From Chryseobacterium flavum (GTDB lineage: Bacteria > Bacteroidota > Bacteroidia > Flavobacteriales > Weeksellaceae): a stretch of 64,000 nt of DNA. The notes beneath the pieces were generated by a model, which did not search any database, was not told the DNA's origin, and was given only the letters and a program-made list of their open reading frames with translations. Below are positions 8,509 through 18,207 of the stretch, piece by piece. Positions within the stretch are counted from its first letter, which is position 1. Each line of letters opens with the position of its first letter. The stretch covers positions 115,175-179,174 of the forward strand of contig NZ_QNUE01000008.1 of NCBI RefSeq assembly GCF_003385595.1, given 5' to 3'. The position numbers and the translations under genes were made by a program.

Positions 8509-8964
8509 TTATTTAAATTCGTTAACATTAATTGTTTTAGGCTGTTGAGCTTCATGTTTGTGCTCAGTTCCTTCATATAAATAAAGGTTCTTAAGGATAG
8601 CAGCTCCTAATCTGTTTTTAGGTAACATCCCTTTTACAGACTTTTCCAATACCTTTAAAGAATCTTTCTTTTGAAGTTCAGCCGCAGTCATAGACTTCTG
8701 TCCTCCAGGATATCCTGTATGCCAGATATAAGTCTTATCAGCCCACTTGTTTCCGGAAAGTGTAATTTTCCCAGCATTCAAAACGATTACGTTATCACCA
8801 CAATCTACGTGAGGTGTAAAGTTCGTTTTGTGCTTACCTCTCAAAATCTTTGCAACCGTAGAAGCTAATCTACCTAACGGCTGTCCTTCAGCGTCTACCA
8901 CAACCCATTCTTTATTAGCAGTAGCTTTGTTCGCTGAAACAGTTTTGTAACTTAATGTATTCAC
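8509..8964 (-). CDS. rplM: 50S ribosomal protein L13
   Basis: This is uL13, 151 residues, an early-assembly protein of the large subunit. It shows the family signatures [53 protein letters not shown] and [20 protein letters not shown]. The start codon is GTG (coding strand GTG AAT ACA); no in-frame ATG lies closer, and a -7 element is 47 nt upstream. It leads the rplM-rpsI pair. Length is usual for the family. Confidence 0.97.
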   Translation of the reverse strand: MNTLSYKTVSANKATANKEWVVVDAEGQPLGRLASTVAKILRGKHKTNFTPHVDCGDNVIVLNAGKITLSGNKWADKTYIWHTGYPGGQKSMTAAELQKKDSLKVLEKSVKGMLPKNRLGAAILKNLYLYEGTEHKHEAQQPKTINVNEFK

Positions 8965-9010
8965 ACGTTTTAGTTAAAGATTAAACATAATTTACCCCTA
9001 AAAGGGTGTG

Positions 9011-9018
9011 CAAAGGTA
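9011..9018 (-). promoter_or_regulatory. -7 element for rplM-rpsI
   Basis: The coding strand reads TACCTTTG, a match to TAnnTTTG, about 47 nt before the GTG of rplM. I saw no convincing -33 TTG. The short leader contains a small ACCC/GGGT hairpin next to the start. Confidence 0.5.
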
Positions 9019-9108
9019 CAAATTATTTTTGTAACCGAAAAACATATTTTACTTAATCTATAGAATATTATTTCTGCTCTCTCTATTTTCTAGCTTTTAG
9101 CAATACTT

Positions 9109-9213
9109 TATGTTTGGCATAAATCTTGTAAATTGATGCGATGAAAAAAAACGCTTAGAAGATTCTAAAACCACAAATGGTAAGGGAGGAGTTTGGTCCC
9201 TCAACTCTTTTTT
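9109..9213 (+). ncRNA. putative small RNA between rplM and the DUF3667 gene
   Basis: In this gene-free 336-nt divergent gap, a -7-like TATGTTTG lies at 9109-9116. About 70 nt further, a hairpin AGGAGTT / AACTCTT (9187-9209) runs directly into a T tract (9208-9213). That would give an independent transcript of roughly 90 nt starting near 9123. No ORF longer than five codons fits. The -33 element is not visible and the stem is only 7 bp, so this is tentative. Confidence 0.25.
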
Positions 9214-9275
9214 ACTCCCGATTTAAAAATTTCCGTAAAAATAATTTTAAACATTATTTTATTCATTGAAATAAT

Positions 9276-9283
9276 TATATTTG
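9276..9283 (+). promoter_or_regulatory. -7 element for the DUF3667 gene
   Basis: TATATTTG fits TAnnTTTG and lies 18 nt before the ATG at 9302. An in-frame TTG at 9281 lies within it and is therefore unlikely to be the start. Confidence 0.5.
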
Positions 9284-9301
9284 CTTCACAAACTTTTATT
9301 C

Positions 9302-10408
9302 ATGAGCCACGGAAAGATCAGAGAAGATAAAACCTGCCTGAACTGCGGGCATCAAGTTGAAGAAAGATTCTGTCCCCATTGTGGGCAGGAAAACATTGAA
9401 AGCCGGCATCCTTTCTATTTCCTCTTTACCCATTTTATAGAAGACTTCACGCATTATGACGGACAGTTTTGGGGAACGCTTAAAAATCTGATGTTTAAAC
9501 CCGGAACTTTAACCAATACTTATCTTGAAGGTAAAAGACAAAAATTCGTTCCTCCTGTAAAACTGTACATTTTCGTCAGTTTCATTACTTTCTTTGTTTT
9601 TGCACTTTTCCCGTTAATGAATATTAACTTCAATAATCAAAACGATGACAAGGCCCCTAACAAGGCAAGTATCTTTGAAAAGATGAAATCTCTGGATTCA
9701 AAGAAAATACTGGACAGCATAAAAACTAAACCAACATTATCAGCAGCGGACTCAGCAGCTATTAAAAGCCTTAGTGCCCTGCCTGATTCTTCTAAAATAA
9801 ATGATTTGGAAGAAACCTTTGAAATGAATGAAAAGATTGATGAGAATGTTTATTATTCCGGATATAAAACCAGAAAATCCTACGATTCAGCAGCGGCCAA
9901 AAACCCGTCTGTTTTTGACTTTATTCAAAAACCGTTAGCCCATAAATTTTTTGAGCTTAAAGAAAAAGGAGTTACCAAAGCTGAAATTGTTAAAAGCCTG
10001 GCAGAAACTTCTTTCCACAATTTACCCAAAGCTCTTTTCATTTACCTTCCACTTTTTGCATTCTTTTTATGGATTTTTCACAGTAAGAAAAAATGGTGGT
10101 ATTTTGATCACGGAGTTTTCACACTCCACTATTTTTCTTTCCTTTTACTGAATATTTTATTTGTATTTCTGATTGTAAAATTAGCCAGCTTAACAGATAT
10201 CTGGTTTATCAATACCATTTTATATCTGATACTTTCCGGTCTCCTGATTTATATTATCGGATATTTTTTTATTGCACACCGCCGTGTTTATCATACACAT
10301 GGACTGGTAAGCATTATAATCGGAGGAATATTATTTACACTTAATTTCTTTGCATTTATGATATTGGTTACCGGGCTCGCTCTGGTAAGTTTTCTGATGA
10401 TTCACTAG
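9302..10408 (+). CDS. DUF3667 domain membrane protein with N-terminal zinc ribbon
   Basis: This is a 368-residue integral membrane protein. It opens with a four-cysteine zinc ribbon (CLNCGHQVEERFCPHCGQEN) and then the DUF3667 signature: FEDF-like block (HFIEDFTHYDGQFWGTLKNLMFKPG), TYLEGKRQKFVPPVKLYIF and a first membrane segment. A long polar, charged loop of ~150 residues follows, then four more hydrophobic segments (YLPLFAFFLWIF, FLLLNILFVFLIV, LILSGLLIYIIGYFFIA, GGILFTLNFFAFMILVTGLA). The family is common in Bacteroidota and its function is unknown. It is a single gene with its own promoter and converges on the next gene. Confidence 0.85.
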   Translation: MSHGKIREDKTCLNCGHQVEERFCPHCGQENIESRHPFYFLFTHFIEDFTHYDGQFWGTLKNLMFKPGTLTNTYLEGKRQKFVPPVKLYIFVSFITFFVFALFPLMNINFNNQNDDKAPNKASIFEKMKSLDSKKILDSIKTKPTLSAADSAAIKSLSALPDSSKINDLEETFEMNEKIDENVYYSGYKTRKSYDSAAAKNPSVFDFIQKPLAHKFFELKEKGVTKAEIVKSLAETSFHNLPKALFIYLPLFAFFLWIFHSKKKWWYFDHGVFTLHYFSFLLLNILFVFLIVKLASLTDIWFINTILYLILSGLLIYIIGYFFIAHRRVYHTHGLVSIIIGGILFTLNFFAFMILVTGLALVSFLMIH

Positions 10409-10438
10409 AAACGAGGCTGTACGGTTGCCGGGTCCTTT

Positions 10439-10771
10439 TTATTTTCTTAACGATTTGCTTCCCCTAAAACTTGCGATTAAATAATATGCTACAAAAACTG
10501 TAGAGAATTTTAGAATTGAAGGAATCGCCAGCTCAAGGCTGAAAATCAAAGTCCCTGTCAGCACCAGGATTCCCATAGCAACAAATGACAAACCAAGCTT
10601 TTGAGGTAAAGTAAAATCAGGGGTATCCAGATAATATGCTATAGCCCAGGCAGATCCAAAAGCAATCGCGTAATAGATATCCAGCCCAACATTTTGTGAA
10701 CTTAAAAAGAAGTAATTGATCAGGAAGCTTACTACTGTCCCCAAACCGAAATATATCAAAGCTTTTTGCAT
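10439..10771 (-). CDS. small four-helix membrane protein, unknown function
   Basis: This 110-residue protein is almost all hydrophobic segments: FGLGTVVSFLINYFFL, YYAIAFGSAWAIAYYL, LGLSFVAMGILVLTGTLIF, and ILKFSTVFVAYYLIA, with a short basic tail (FRGSKSLRK). No family motif is recognised. I chose the ATG at 10771 (MQKALIYF) because a -7 element lies directly upstream, and the longer frame to 10831 would start within or before it. It is convergent with the DUF3667 gene, with only 30 nt between the stops. Confidence 0.65.
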   Translation of the reverse strand: MQKALIYFGLGTVVSFLINYFFLSSQNVGLDIYYAIAFGSAWAIAYYLDTPDFTLPQKLGLSFVAMGILVLTGTLIFSLELAIPSILKFSTVFVAYYLIASFRGSKSLRK

Positions 10772-10789
10772 GTCTTTTAAAATATTGTG

Positions 10790-10797
10790 CAAAAGTA
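10790..10797 (-). promoter_or_regulatory. -7 element for the small membrane protein
   Basis: The coding strand reads TACTTTTG, 18 nt upstream of the ATG at 10771. This fits TAnnTTTG. Confidence 0.5.
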
Positions 10798-10991
10798 GAA
10801 ATTTTAATTTGAGAATCTGAAATACTCCCATTGAAAATGAAATCAGCTGAATTCATTTAATTCTGTAATTACCGAACTTGAAAACTATTAATTTTCTCAG
10901 GCCAAAATTGGAAGAGCAGAATTAAATAAACTTAAATAAAAAGCTATAAATCAATAACATAAACTCAAACACAAGGTTCTTTTTTTATTAT

Positions 10992-10999
10992 TATATTTG
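10992..10999 (+). promoter_or_regulatory. -7 element for the fused mutase
   Basis: TATATTTG matches TAnnTTTG and ends 27 nt before the ATG at 11027. An in-frame TTG at 10997 overlaps it. The remaining ~190 nt upstream is AT-rich with no other feature I can support. Confidence 0.5.
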
Positions 11000-11026
11000 G
11001 AAACTCAGAAACTTTCTAGAATTTTT

Positions 11027-14000
11027 ATGGAAACCCAAAAATATACTCCAACCAATAAGGTAAGAATCGTAACAGCGGCCTCGCTATTTGACGGACATGA
11101 TGCTGCTATCAATATTATGCGTCGTGTCATTCAGGGAACCGGATGTGAAGTAATCCACCTTGGACATGATAAATCCGCAGAAGAAGTTGTAAATACAGCA
11201 ATCCAGGAAGATGCCAACGCTATTGCATTAACGTCCTATCAGGGCGGTCATAATGAATATTTCAAATACATCTATGACCTTTTAAGAGAAAAGAACTCTC
11301 CTCAGATTAAAATTTTTGGAGGTGGCGGAGGTGTGATCCTTCCTGAAGAAATAAAAGACCTTATGGCTTATGGCATTGACAGAATATACTCTCCGGATGA
11401 TGGTCGCGAACTGGGACTTCAGGGAATGATTGATGATCTCGTACAACGATCAGATTTTGCAACCGGAAAAGATGTGACGGCAAAAGATCTTGATTCAATC
11501 AGCTTTGAGAATCCTACAAGTATAGCGCAAATTATCTCGGCTGTTGAAAATTTTTCGGAAGAAAAACCTGAACTGGTAAAAGCTATTGATGAAAGATCAA
11601 AAGATTTAAACATTCCGATTATCGGGATTACGGGTACGGGTGGTGCCGGAAAGTCTTCTTTAACTGACGAACTGGTAAGACGTTTCTTACGTTCCAATAC
11701 AGACAAAAAAATCGCCATTATTTCAATTGATCCTTCCAAAAAGAAAACGGGAGGAGCATTATTAGGAGACAGAATCCGTATGAATGCCATCAATGATCCA
11801 AGGGTTTATATGCGTTCAATGGCAACCCGGGAAAACAATGTTTCTGTTTCTCCGTTTATACATTCAGCCTTGAATGTATTAAAGCTGGCACATCCGGATA
11901 TTATTATTTTAGAAACCTCAGGTATCGGTCAATCCGGTTCAGAAGTTTCTGATTTTGCAGATGTATCCATGTATGTAATGACTCCTGAGTATGGAGCTTC
12001 TACACAGCTTGAAAAAATTGATATGTTGGATTATGCTGATTTGGTTGCGTTAAATAAGTCTGACAAACGTGGTGCATTGGATGCTCTTCAGGCAGTAAGA
12101 AAACAGTTCCAGAGAAATCATCTTCTATGGGAAAGCCCATTGGAAGAAATGCCTGTATATGCCACAAAAGCTTCTCAGTTTAATGATCATGGCACCACTG
12201 AACTTTATAACAGACTCGTTTCAAAAGTAAATGAAAAATTTGCTGAATTAAATTTAAATACTTTTGTTGAGCAGGAAGTTACGGATGAAGTAACCATTAT
12301 TCCACCTAAGAGAGTCCGTTATCTTTCTGAAATTGTTGAAAATAATAAACAATATGATGCCAATATTGAGAAGCAGGCTGAACTTGCAAGAAAAATGTAT
12401 CATATTGAAGGGGTAAAAAATATTATTTCCAATGAAATTTTAGAAGCAGAATATCAAAAGGCAGAAAAAGAGCTTCAACAGGAAAACATTGATTTCCTGA
12501 GAACCTGGGATGATACAAAAAAAGCTTTCCATGCAGATTTTTACTCCTATTTTGTAAGAGGAAAAGAAATTAAAGTTGAAACCTCAACAGAATCTTTATC
12601 TCATTTAAGAATCCCAAAGATTGCATTACCAAAATACACTGATTGGGGTGATCTGATCAGATGGAAAGGCCAGGAGAACCTTCCGGGAAGCTTTCCTTAT
12701 ACTGCCGGAATTTATCCGTTCAAAAGAACTGGCGAAGATCCGACAAGGATGTTTGCAGGAGAAGGCGGACCTGAAAGAACCAACAGAAGATTTCATTATG
12801 TTTCCGCTGAAATGCCTGCAAAACGTTTATCTACAGCATTTGATTCGGTAACTTTATATGGACAGGATCCTGCTTTACCACCAGATATTTACGGTAAGAT
12901 CGGGAATGCCGGAGTTTCTATTGCAACATTAGATGATGCTAAAAAATTATATTCAGGATTTGACCTTGTAAATGCACTGACATCAGTTTCAATGACGATA
13001 AACGGTCCTGCACCGATGCTATTGGCATTTTTTATGAATGCAGCCATTGATCAGAATGTTGAAAAATATATCAGTGAAAACGGTCTGGAAGCGAAGGTAG
13101 AGGCAAAACTTAAAGAAAAGTTTGACGATAAGGGACTGGAAAGGCCAAAATACAATGGAGAACTTCCTCCTTCAAATAATGGTTTAGGATTAAAGCTTTT
13201 AGGACTTACAGGGGATGAAATTGTTCCTGCAGACGTTTATGCTGAAATCAAGGCTAAAACAATTGCAACCGTTCGGGGTACCGTTCAGGCTGATATTTTA
13301 AAAGAAGATCAGGCACAGAACACCTGTATTTTCTCTACAGAATTTGCCCTTAGACTTATGGGTGATGTTCAGGAGTATTTTATCAAAGAAAAAGTAAGAA
13401 ACTTCTACTCTGTTTCTATTTCAGGATATCATATCGCTGAAGCAGGCGCAAACCCAATATCACAGCTTGCATTTACACTTGCTAACGGATTTACGTATGT
13501 AGAATACTATCTAAGCCGTGGAATGGATATCAATGACTTTGCTCCCAACCTATCCTTCTTCTTCTCAAATGGTATTGACCCTGAATACGCAGTGATCGGC
13601 CGTGTAGCGAGAAGAATCTGGGCAAAAGCAATGAAACTGAAATATGGTGCGGATGAAAGAAGCCAGATGCTGAAATATCACATTCAGACTTCAGGGCGCT
13701 CTCTGCATGCACAGGAAATTGATTTTAATGATATCAGGACTACGCTCCAGGCACTTTATGCCATTTATGATAACTGTAATTCATTACACACCAATGCATA
13801 TGATGAAGCTATTACAACCCCTACTGAGCAGTCTGTAAGGAGAGCAATGGCTATTCAGCTGATCATTAATAAAGAATTGGGATTAGCTAAAAATGAAAAT
13901 CCGCTTCAGGGGTCATTTATTATTGAAGAATTGACCGATCTGGTAGAAGAAGCTGTTTATGCGGAATTTGACCGCATTACTGAAAGAGGAGGTGTGCTGG

Positions 14001-14374
14001 GTGCTATGGAGACCATGTATCAACGTTCTAAAATCCAGGAAGAATCTATGCATTACGAATGGTTAAAACATACTGGTGAATATCCGATCATCGGGGTAAA
14101 TACCTTCCTTGGAAAAGATGGCTCCCCAACTGTACTTCCGGGAGAGGTAATACGTTCTACCGAAGAAGAAAAGCAGGCACAGATAGAAGCTCTTCACAAC
14201 TTCCAGAAAGCAAACGAGGGGAAATCTGAAGAAGCTCTTAAAAAATTACAACATGCAGCTATCAATCAGCAAAACTTATTTGAGGTAATGATTGATGCAG
14301 TTAAATATTGTTCATTGGGACAGATCACAAATGCTTTATTTGAAGTAGGTGGTAAATACAGAAGAAATATGTAA
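11027..14374 (+). CDS. icmF: fused isobutyryl-CoA mutase (IcmF type) with G-protein chaperone domain
   Basis: This is a 1115-residue adenosylcobalamin enzyme that carries its own G-protein chaperone. The order is: an N-terminal B12-binding domain ([13 protein letters not shown], the DxHxx His-on motif; [14 protein letters not shown]), a MeaI-like GTPase with P-loop near residue 200 (GTGGAGKSS) and NKSD, a linker, then the mutase barrel from about residue 530. The substrate block [20 protein letters not shown] and [10 protein letters not shown] follows IcmF rather than methylmalonyl-CoA mutase, whose equivalent reads quite differently. It interconverts isobutyryl-CoA and n-butyryl-CoA; related branched acyl-CoAs are possible substrates. 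It is a single gene, ending at a strong bidirectional terminator. No cobalamin riboswitch is visible upstream. Many annotations call this family methylmalonyl-CoA mutase. Confidence 0.88.
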   Translation: METQKYTPTNKVRIVTAASLFDGHDAAINIMRRVIQGTGCEVIHLGHDKSAEEVVNTAIQEDANAIALTSYQGGHNEYFKYIYDLLREKNSPQIKIFGGGGGVILPEEIKDLMAYGIDRIYSPDDGRELGLQGMIDDLVQRSDFATGKDVTAKDLDSISFENPTSIAQIISAVENFSEEKPELVKAIDERSKDLNIPIIGITGTGGAGKSSLTDELVRRFLRSNTDKKIAIISIDPSKKKTGGALLGDRIRMNAINDPRVYMRSMATRENNVSVSPFIHSALNVLKLAHPDIIILETSGIGQSGSEVSDFADVSMYVMTPEYGASTQLEKIDMLDYADLVALNKSDKRGALDALQAVRKQFQRNHLLWESPLEEMPVYATKASQFNDHGTTELYNRLVSKVNEKFAELNLNTFVEQEVTDEVTIIPPKRVRYLSEIVENNKQYDANIEKQAELARKMYHIEGVKNIISNEILEAEYQKAEKELQQENIDFLRTWDDTKKAFHADFYSYFVRGKEIKVETSTESLSHLRIPKIALPKYTDWGDLIRWKGQENLPGSFPYTAGIYPFKRTGEDPTRMFAGEGGPERTNRRFHYVSAEMPAKRLSTAFDSVTLYGQDPALPPDIYGKIGNAGVSIATLDDAKKLYSGFDLVNALTSVSMTINGPAPMLLAFFMNAAIDQNVEKYISENGLEAKVEAKLKEKFDDKGLERPKYNGELPPSNNGLGLKLLGLTGDEIVPADVYAEIKAKTIATVRGTVQADILKEDQAQNTCIFSTEFALRLMGDVQEYFIKEKVRNFYSVSISGYHIAEAGANPISQLAFTLANGFTYVEYYLSRGMDINDFAPNLSFFFSNGIDPEYAVIGRVARRIWAKAMKLKYGADERSQMLKYHIQTSGRSLHAQEIDFNDIRTTLQALYAIYDNCNSLHTNAYDEAITTPTEQSVRRAMAIQLIINKELGLAKNENPLQGSFIIEELTDLVEEAVYAEFDRITERGGVLGAMETMYQRSKIQEESMHYEWLKHTGEYPIIGVNTFLGKDGSPTVLPGEVIRSTEEEKQAQIEALHNFQKANEGKSEEALKKLQHAAINQQNLFEVMIDAVKYCSLGQITNALFEVGGKYRRNM

Positions 14375-14401
14375 TCTACTGTGATCTACGTTGAAATTAA
14401 A

Positions 14402-14435
14402 AAACCCCCTCAAAGAAAATTCTTTGAGGGGGTTT
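14402..14435. terminator. bidirectional terminator
   Basis: A 15-bp perfect stem AAACCCCCTCAAAGA / TCTTTGAGGGGGTTT with a 4-nt loop lies between the convergent mutase and M16 peptidase genes. Confidence 0.9.
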
Positions 14436-14450
14436 AATAATAATATGTAC

Positions 14451-17183
14451 TTATTTCTTATTAAAATCTCCCGCAAAAACAGAGATTACACTATTTTCAG
14501 AAATATATTTTTTCAATGCAGCATTTACTTCAGATAACTTCAAGTTCTGAATTTTAGTATTCTGTTCATCAAAACTTTCAAGCGGGATATCAAAAATAAG
14601 CTTCGTATTTACTAAATTAATTAGGGTATTATCTGTTCCCAAACTGGTCTTTCTTCCATTTGCATAGCTTTTTTTATTCGAATCCAGCTCTTCCTGGGTA
14701 AAACCGGATGCTAAAGCTTTTCCTAGTTCGTCTTTAATGGCAGCTTCCACTGCGGCTCTTTTGGTAGGATTTAAAAAAGCATAATAATTCCATGAAGCCA
14801 CCTCATTGGAAACCGGAACATTCAGATACGAACCTACTCCATAAGATATCCCTTCCTTCTCTCTAAGCCTCATTGGCAATCTTGCTGAAAGAAATCCGCC
14901 ACTTCCCAGAATTTCGTTAGCCATAACCAATGCCGGGTAATCCGGATGATCCTGTTTCATTTTAAAACTGGAGGTTCCAAGTGCTACTGCATTTTCCTTA
15001 TCCGGAGTAATAATATTTTTATCCTGTTTTTTTGTCTCAAAGAAAGTAGGCTTCACCTCTGTAAACTTTGATTTGGATGTAAACTTTCCAAAAGTCTTTT
15101 CCAGTTCAGTGGCAGCTGTTTTTGAATCAATATTTCCAATCAGGGTTCCGGCACCATCTGAAGCTCCCATAATATTCTGGTAGAAATCTACAATTTGGGC
15201 CTTCGTCACTTTATTGTTATTATCAATCTGCTCCTGCAAGGAAGGCACATAGAAAATGCTTGTCTCAGGATATGGTGTGGCCAGTCTCTGCAGTTCATTA
15301 TTGGCAATGGCATTAGGATCTTTAAGCTGTCCTTCCAGCCATGTATTGGTTTCCACTACAGTTTTGGTGATTTCATTTTCAGGGAATGAAGCATTGGTTA
15401 ATATATCCTGTAAAATAGCCATCACTTTTGGATAATGCTGTTTATAGGTATTGACAGAGATCATTAAATTCTGGCCGTATGCATAGGTATCAATAGAAGA
15501 TCTCATTTGATCCAGCTCATCCTGTATCTGTTCTTTCGTTCTATTTTTTGTACCGGACTTCAGTAACGAAGCAGTCATTTTCGCCACGGCATTTTTACCC
15601 TTCAGATCTTTTTCGTTTCCAAACCGAAGTCTGAAAGTTCCCTGAACTTTTTCTCCTTTTAATTCCTTATTAATCACTCCATACTTCATTCCATTGGAAA
15701 GTTTTCCTTCGGTAAGATTTTTTTTCAGGTTAGCAATAGAGGCTTCAAACGGAGCCGGTTCTTTCTCAAGAGCTTTTCCTTTATAATCTTTTGTCAGTTC
15801 TGCAATCTGATTATCCCTGAATTCCGCCGGAAAAACTCTTTCTTCATTAGGAGAAGGTTTAAAAATGCCCAATGTACGGTTGTTATTTTTGAAATACTTT
15901 TGAGCAACTCTGTTAATATCTTCCGGTTTTAGGTTTTCCACATTATCCCGATACAGGAATCCCAGTTTATAATTTCCTGCACCGATAATCTCAGTCAGTC
16001 CTATTGCATAATTGATGGTATTATTCTTCCCATCATCAATATCTTTTATCAACTTGGCCTTTGCTCTTTTAAGATCTTCAGCAGTATATTTTATTCCCGC
16101 TACTTTATCTAGCTCTGCTTTAACTATACGGGTTATTTCTTCCAGGTTCCGGTCTTTTGGTACATCAAAATTGAAATATACCATTCCCGGATCCCGAACT
16201 ACCGGACTGAATGTCCAGATACCGGAAACCTTTTGTGTTTCTACAAGGCTCTTATATAAATATCCGGAAGGGTCTGCAGTTAATATCTCATAAAGAGCAG
16301 CCAAAGCAGCATAATCCTTATCTGCATAGGCCGAAGTGTGATAGCCGGCCGCAATAATCTGCTGGTCATTATTTCTTTTTATCTCAAAATATTTTTCCCC
16401 GTTCTGAGCAGGTTCCACTGTATAAGTCCCTCCCAGTTCACGATTGGGTTTAGGTAAAACTGAAAAATAATCAGAAATATATTTTAAAGCATTTTTCTCA
16501 TCAAATTTTCCTGCTACTATTAAAGTCGCATTATCCGGCTGGTAATATTTTTCATAGAATTTCCTTAACGTCGGAGCCTTAACACGCTCAATATCTTCCT
16601 TACTTCCGATTGTGCTGTTTCCGTAGTTATGCCATGTGTATCCATTAGAAAATACGTTCTGGATCATTACTCTTGTCGGATTATTTTCTCCTATTTCAAA
16701 TTCATTCCTAACGACAGAAAATTCTTTATCCAGATCACTTTGCAGGATAGTAGCATTAACCATCCTGTCTGCTTCCATCTGCAAAGACCATTGTAAATTC
16801 TCATCACTGGAAGGAAAAACTTCATAATAGTTGGTTCTGTCATACCAGGTAGTTCCATTGGCTCTTCCTCCTTTATCGGAAAGCTGTTTTTTGATATCAC
16901 CCAGGTTTTTGGTACTCTTAAACAGCATATGTTCCAATAGATGGGCCATTCCTTTTTCTCCATATCCTTCATCTTTTGAACCTACATTATAGACAATATT
17001 TACGACCATATTACTTTGAGAAGGGTCAGGGATCAATAATATTTTCATCCCGTTACTTAACGAATATTCTTTCACCCCTTCTGTATTGCTTATAAATTTA
17101 GGAGATTCTGCTTTCTGTGCCAGAACAGGATTAACTGCTCCCATGAGAAAAAAGACGGCTGTGCCCAATAACAAATGTTTCAT
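14451..17183 (-). CDS. M16 family zinc metallopeptidase (two-domain, exported)
   Basis: This is a 910-residue protein with a signal peptide (MKHLLLGTAVFFLMGAVNPVLAQ). The N-terminal half has the inverted zinc motif of M16 peptidases, H81-L-L-E84-H85 (GMAHLLEHMLFKST), and a downstream acidic ligand region (SVVRNEFEIGENN). The C-terminal half is a second M16 fold without the motif (LSNGMKYGVINKELKG, NEILGSGGFLSARLPMRLREKEG with the RxxxGISY-type segment), as expected for the paired active/inactive arrangement. It probably degrades peptides in the periplasm. The gene is monocistronic and divergent from the PP-loop gene. Confidence 0.9.
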   Translation of the reverse strand: MKHLLLGTAVFFLMGAVNPVLAQKAESPKFISNTEGVKEYSLSNGMKILLIPDPSQSNMVVNIVYNVGSKDEGYGEKGMAHLLEHMLFKSTKNLGDIKKQLSDKGGRANGTTWYDRTNYYEVFPSSDENLQWSLQMEADRMVNATILQSDLDKEFSVVRNEFEIGENNPTRVMIQNVFSNGYTWHNYGNSTIGSKEDIERVKAPTLRKFYEKYYQPDNATLIVAGKFDEKNALKYISDYFSVLPKPNRELGGTYTVEPAQNGEKYFEIKRNNDQQIIAAGYHTSAYADKDYAALAALYEILTADPSGYLYKSLVETQKVSGIWTFSPVVRDPGMVYFNFDVPKDRNLEEITRIVKAELDKVAGIKYTAEDLKRAKAKLIKDIDDGKNNTINYAIGLTEIIGAGNYKLGFLYRDNVENLKPEDINRVAQKYFKNNNRTLGIFKPSPNEERVFPAEFRDNQIAELTKDYKGKALEKEPAPFEASIANLKKNLTEGKLSNGMKYGVINKELKGEKVQGTFRLRFGNEKDLKGKNAVAKMTASLLKSGTKNRTKEQIQDELDQMRSSIDTYAYGQNLMISVNTYKQHYPKVMAILQDILTNASFPENEITKTVVETNTWLEGQLKDPNAIANNELQRLATPYPETSIFYVPSLQEQIDNNNKVTKAQIVDFYQNIMGASDGAGTLIGNIDSKTAATELEKTFGKFTSKSKFTEVKPTFFETKKQDKNIITPDKENAVALGTSSFKMKQDHPDYPALVMANEILGSGGFLSARLPMRLREKEGISYGVGSYLNVPVSNEVASWNYYAFLNPTKRAAVEAAIKDELGKALASGFTQEELDSNKKSYANGRKTSLGTDNTLINLVNTKLIFDIPLESFDEQNTKIQNLKLSEVNAALKKYISENSVISVFAGDFNKK

Positions 17184-17294
17184 ATGGTTATTATTTATTT
17201 TTTCTAAATTTAAAAGTTTTAAATGATTAAGTCACCTTTTCAGGAAGTTTTTAAATAAAATTTAACAGATTTATTCAAGCAGAATAATATTTAT

Positions 17295-18005
17295 ATGAAG
17301 TCAAAAGCGTTATTTAACTGGAGCAGTGGAAAAGATTCTGCATTTGCCCTTTACAAAATATTACGGGAGGAAAAGTATGACATTTCAGCTTTACTCACCA
17401 GTATTAATAAAGAATTTCAAAGGATTTCCATGCATGGGGTTCATGTTTCACTGTTAGAAAAACAAACTGAAAATCTAGGGATTCCATTAATTAAAATGGA
17501 GCTTCCAAAGGAACCTTCAATGGAAGAATATCGGCAAATCATGACTAAAACAATGACCGGAATTCAGGCTAAAGGAGTCACCTACTCTATTTTTGGGGAT
17601 ATTTTTCTGGAAGACCTGCGAAAATACCGTGAAGATCAATTAAATGCGATCGGTATGAAAGCCGTTTTTCCACTCTGGAAACACAATACTTCGGAACTCA
17701 TCCATGAATTTTTAGACCTTGGTTTTAAAACTATTGTAACCTGTGTTAACGGATCTTACCTTGATAAAAGTTTTGCAGGGCGAATTATTGATCAGAAATT
17801 TATTGATGACCTCCCTGAAAACGTAGACCCATGCGGAGAAAACGGAGAGTTTCACACCTTTACTTTTGACGGGCCAATTTTCAAAAAGCCGGTTCAGTTT
17901 GAAATAGGGGAAACGGTCAAAAAAACTTACCCTAAACCAAAAACAACTTCTGAAGAGCAAGATGAAGAATATGTTTTCTGGTTCTGTGATCTGTTATTAA
18001 GATAG
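17295..18005 (+). CDS. Dph6-like ATP-pyrophosphatase (diphthine--ammonia ligase family)
   Basis: This 236-residue PP-loop protein begins FNWSSGKDSAFALYKIL, the SxGKDS pyrophosphatase loop of the adenine nucleotide alpha-hydrolase superfamily. It continues with ISMHGVHVSLLEKQ, SIFGDIFLEDLRKYREDQL and CVNGSYLDKSFAGR, and the DPCGENGEFHTFTFDGPIF block typical of the Dph6/MJ0570 family. In eukaryotes and archaea this domain amidates diphthine on elongation factor 2. Bacteria lack diphthamide, so the substrate here is unknown and the common annotation should not be taken literally. It is a single gene, divergent from the M16 peptidase. Confidence 0.82.
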   Translation: MKSKALFNWSSGKDSAFALYKILREEKYDISALLTSINKEFQRISMHGVHVSLLEKQTENLGIPLIKMELPKEPSMEEYRQIMTKTMTGIQAKGVTYSIFGDIFLEDLRKYREDQLNAIGMKAVFPLWKHNTSELIHEFLDLGFKTIVTCVNGSYLDKSFAGRIIDQKFIDDLPENVDPCGENGEFHTFTFDGPIFKKPVQFEIGETVKKTYPKPKTTSEEQDEEYVFWFCDLLLR

Positions 18006-18207
18006 GTCTTTCTTCAGTAAACTTCAGATATTCTATACTTCATAATTGATGATACATTTAATATCCATGTTTAATCCTTTCATTAAAAAATCATTTATAA
18101 TTAAATTGGTCCATAGCTGTCTTAGCACATAATTTGCATCCCTTAATGCTTTTTTAGATATTTTAGTATCTTTAAGAGTATATTCATCATTTAAAAATAC
18201 AACACCT

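Noticed and set aside
10908..11026. Cobalamin riboswitch upstream of the mutase
   Set aside because: The leader after the -7 element is only about 20 nt and no B12-box-like sequence is visible.
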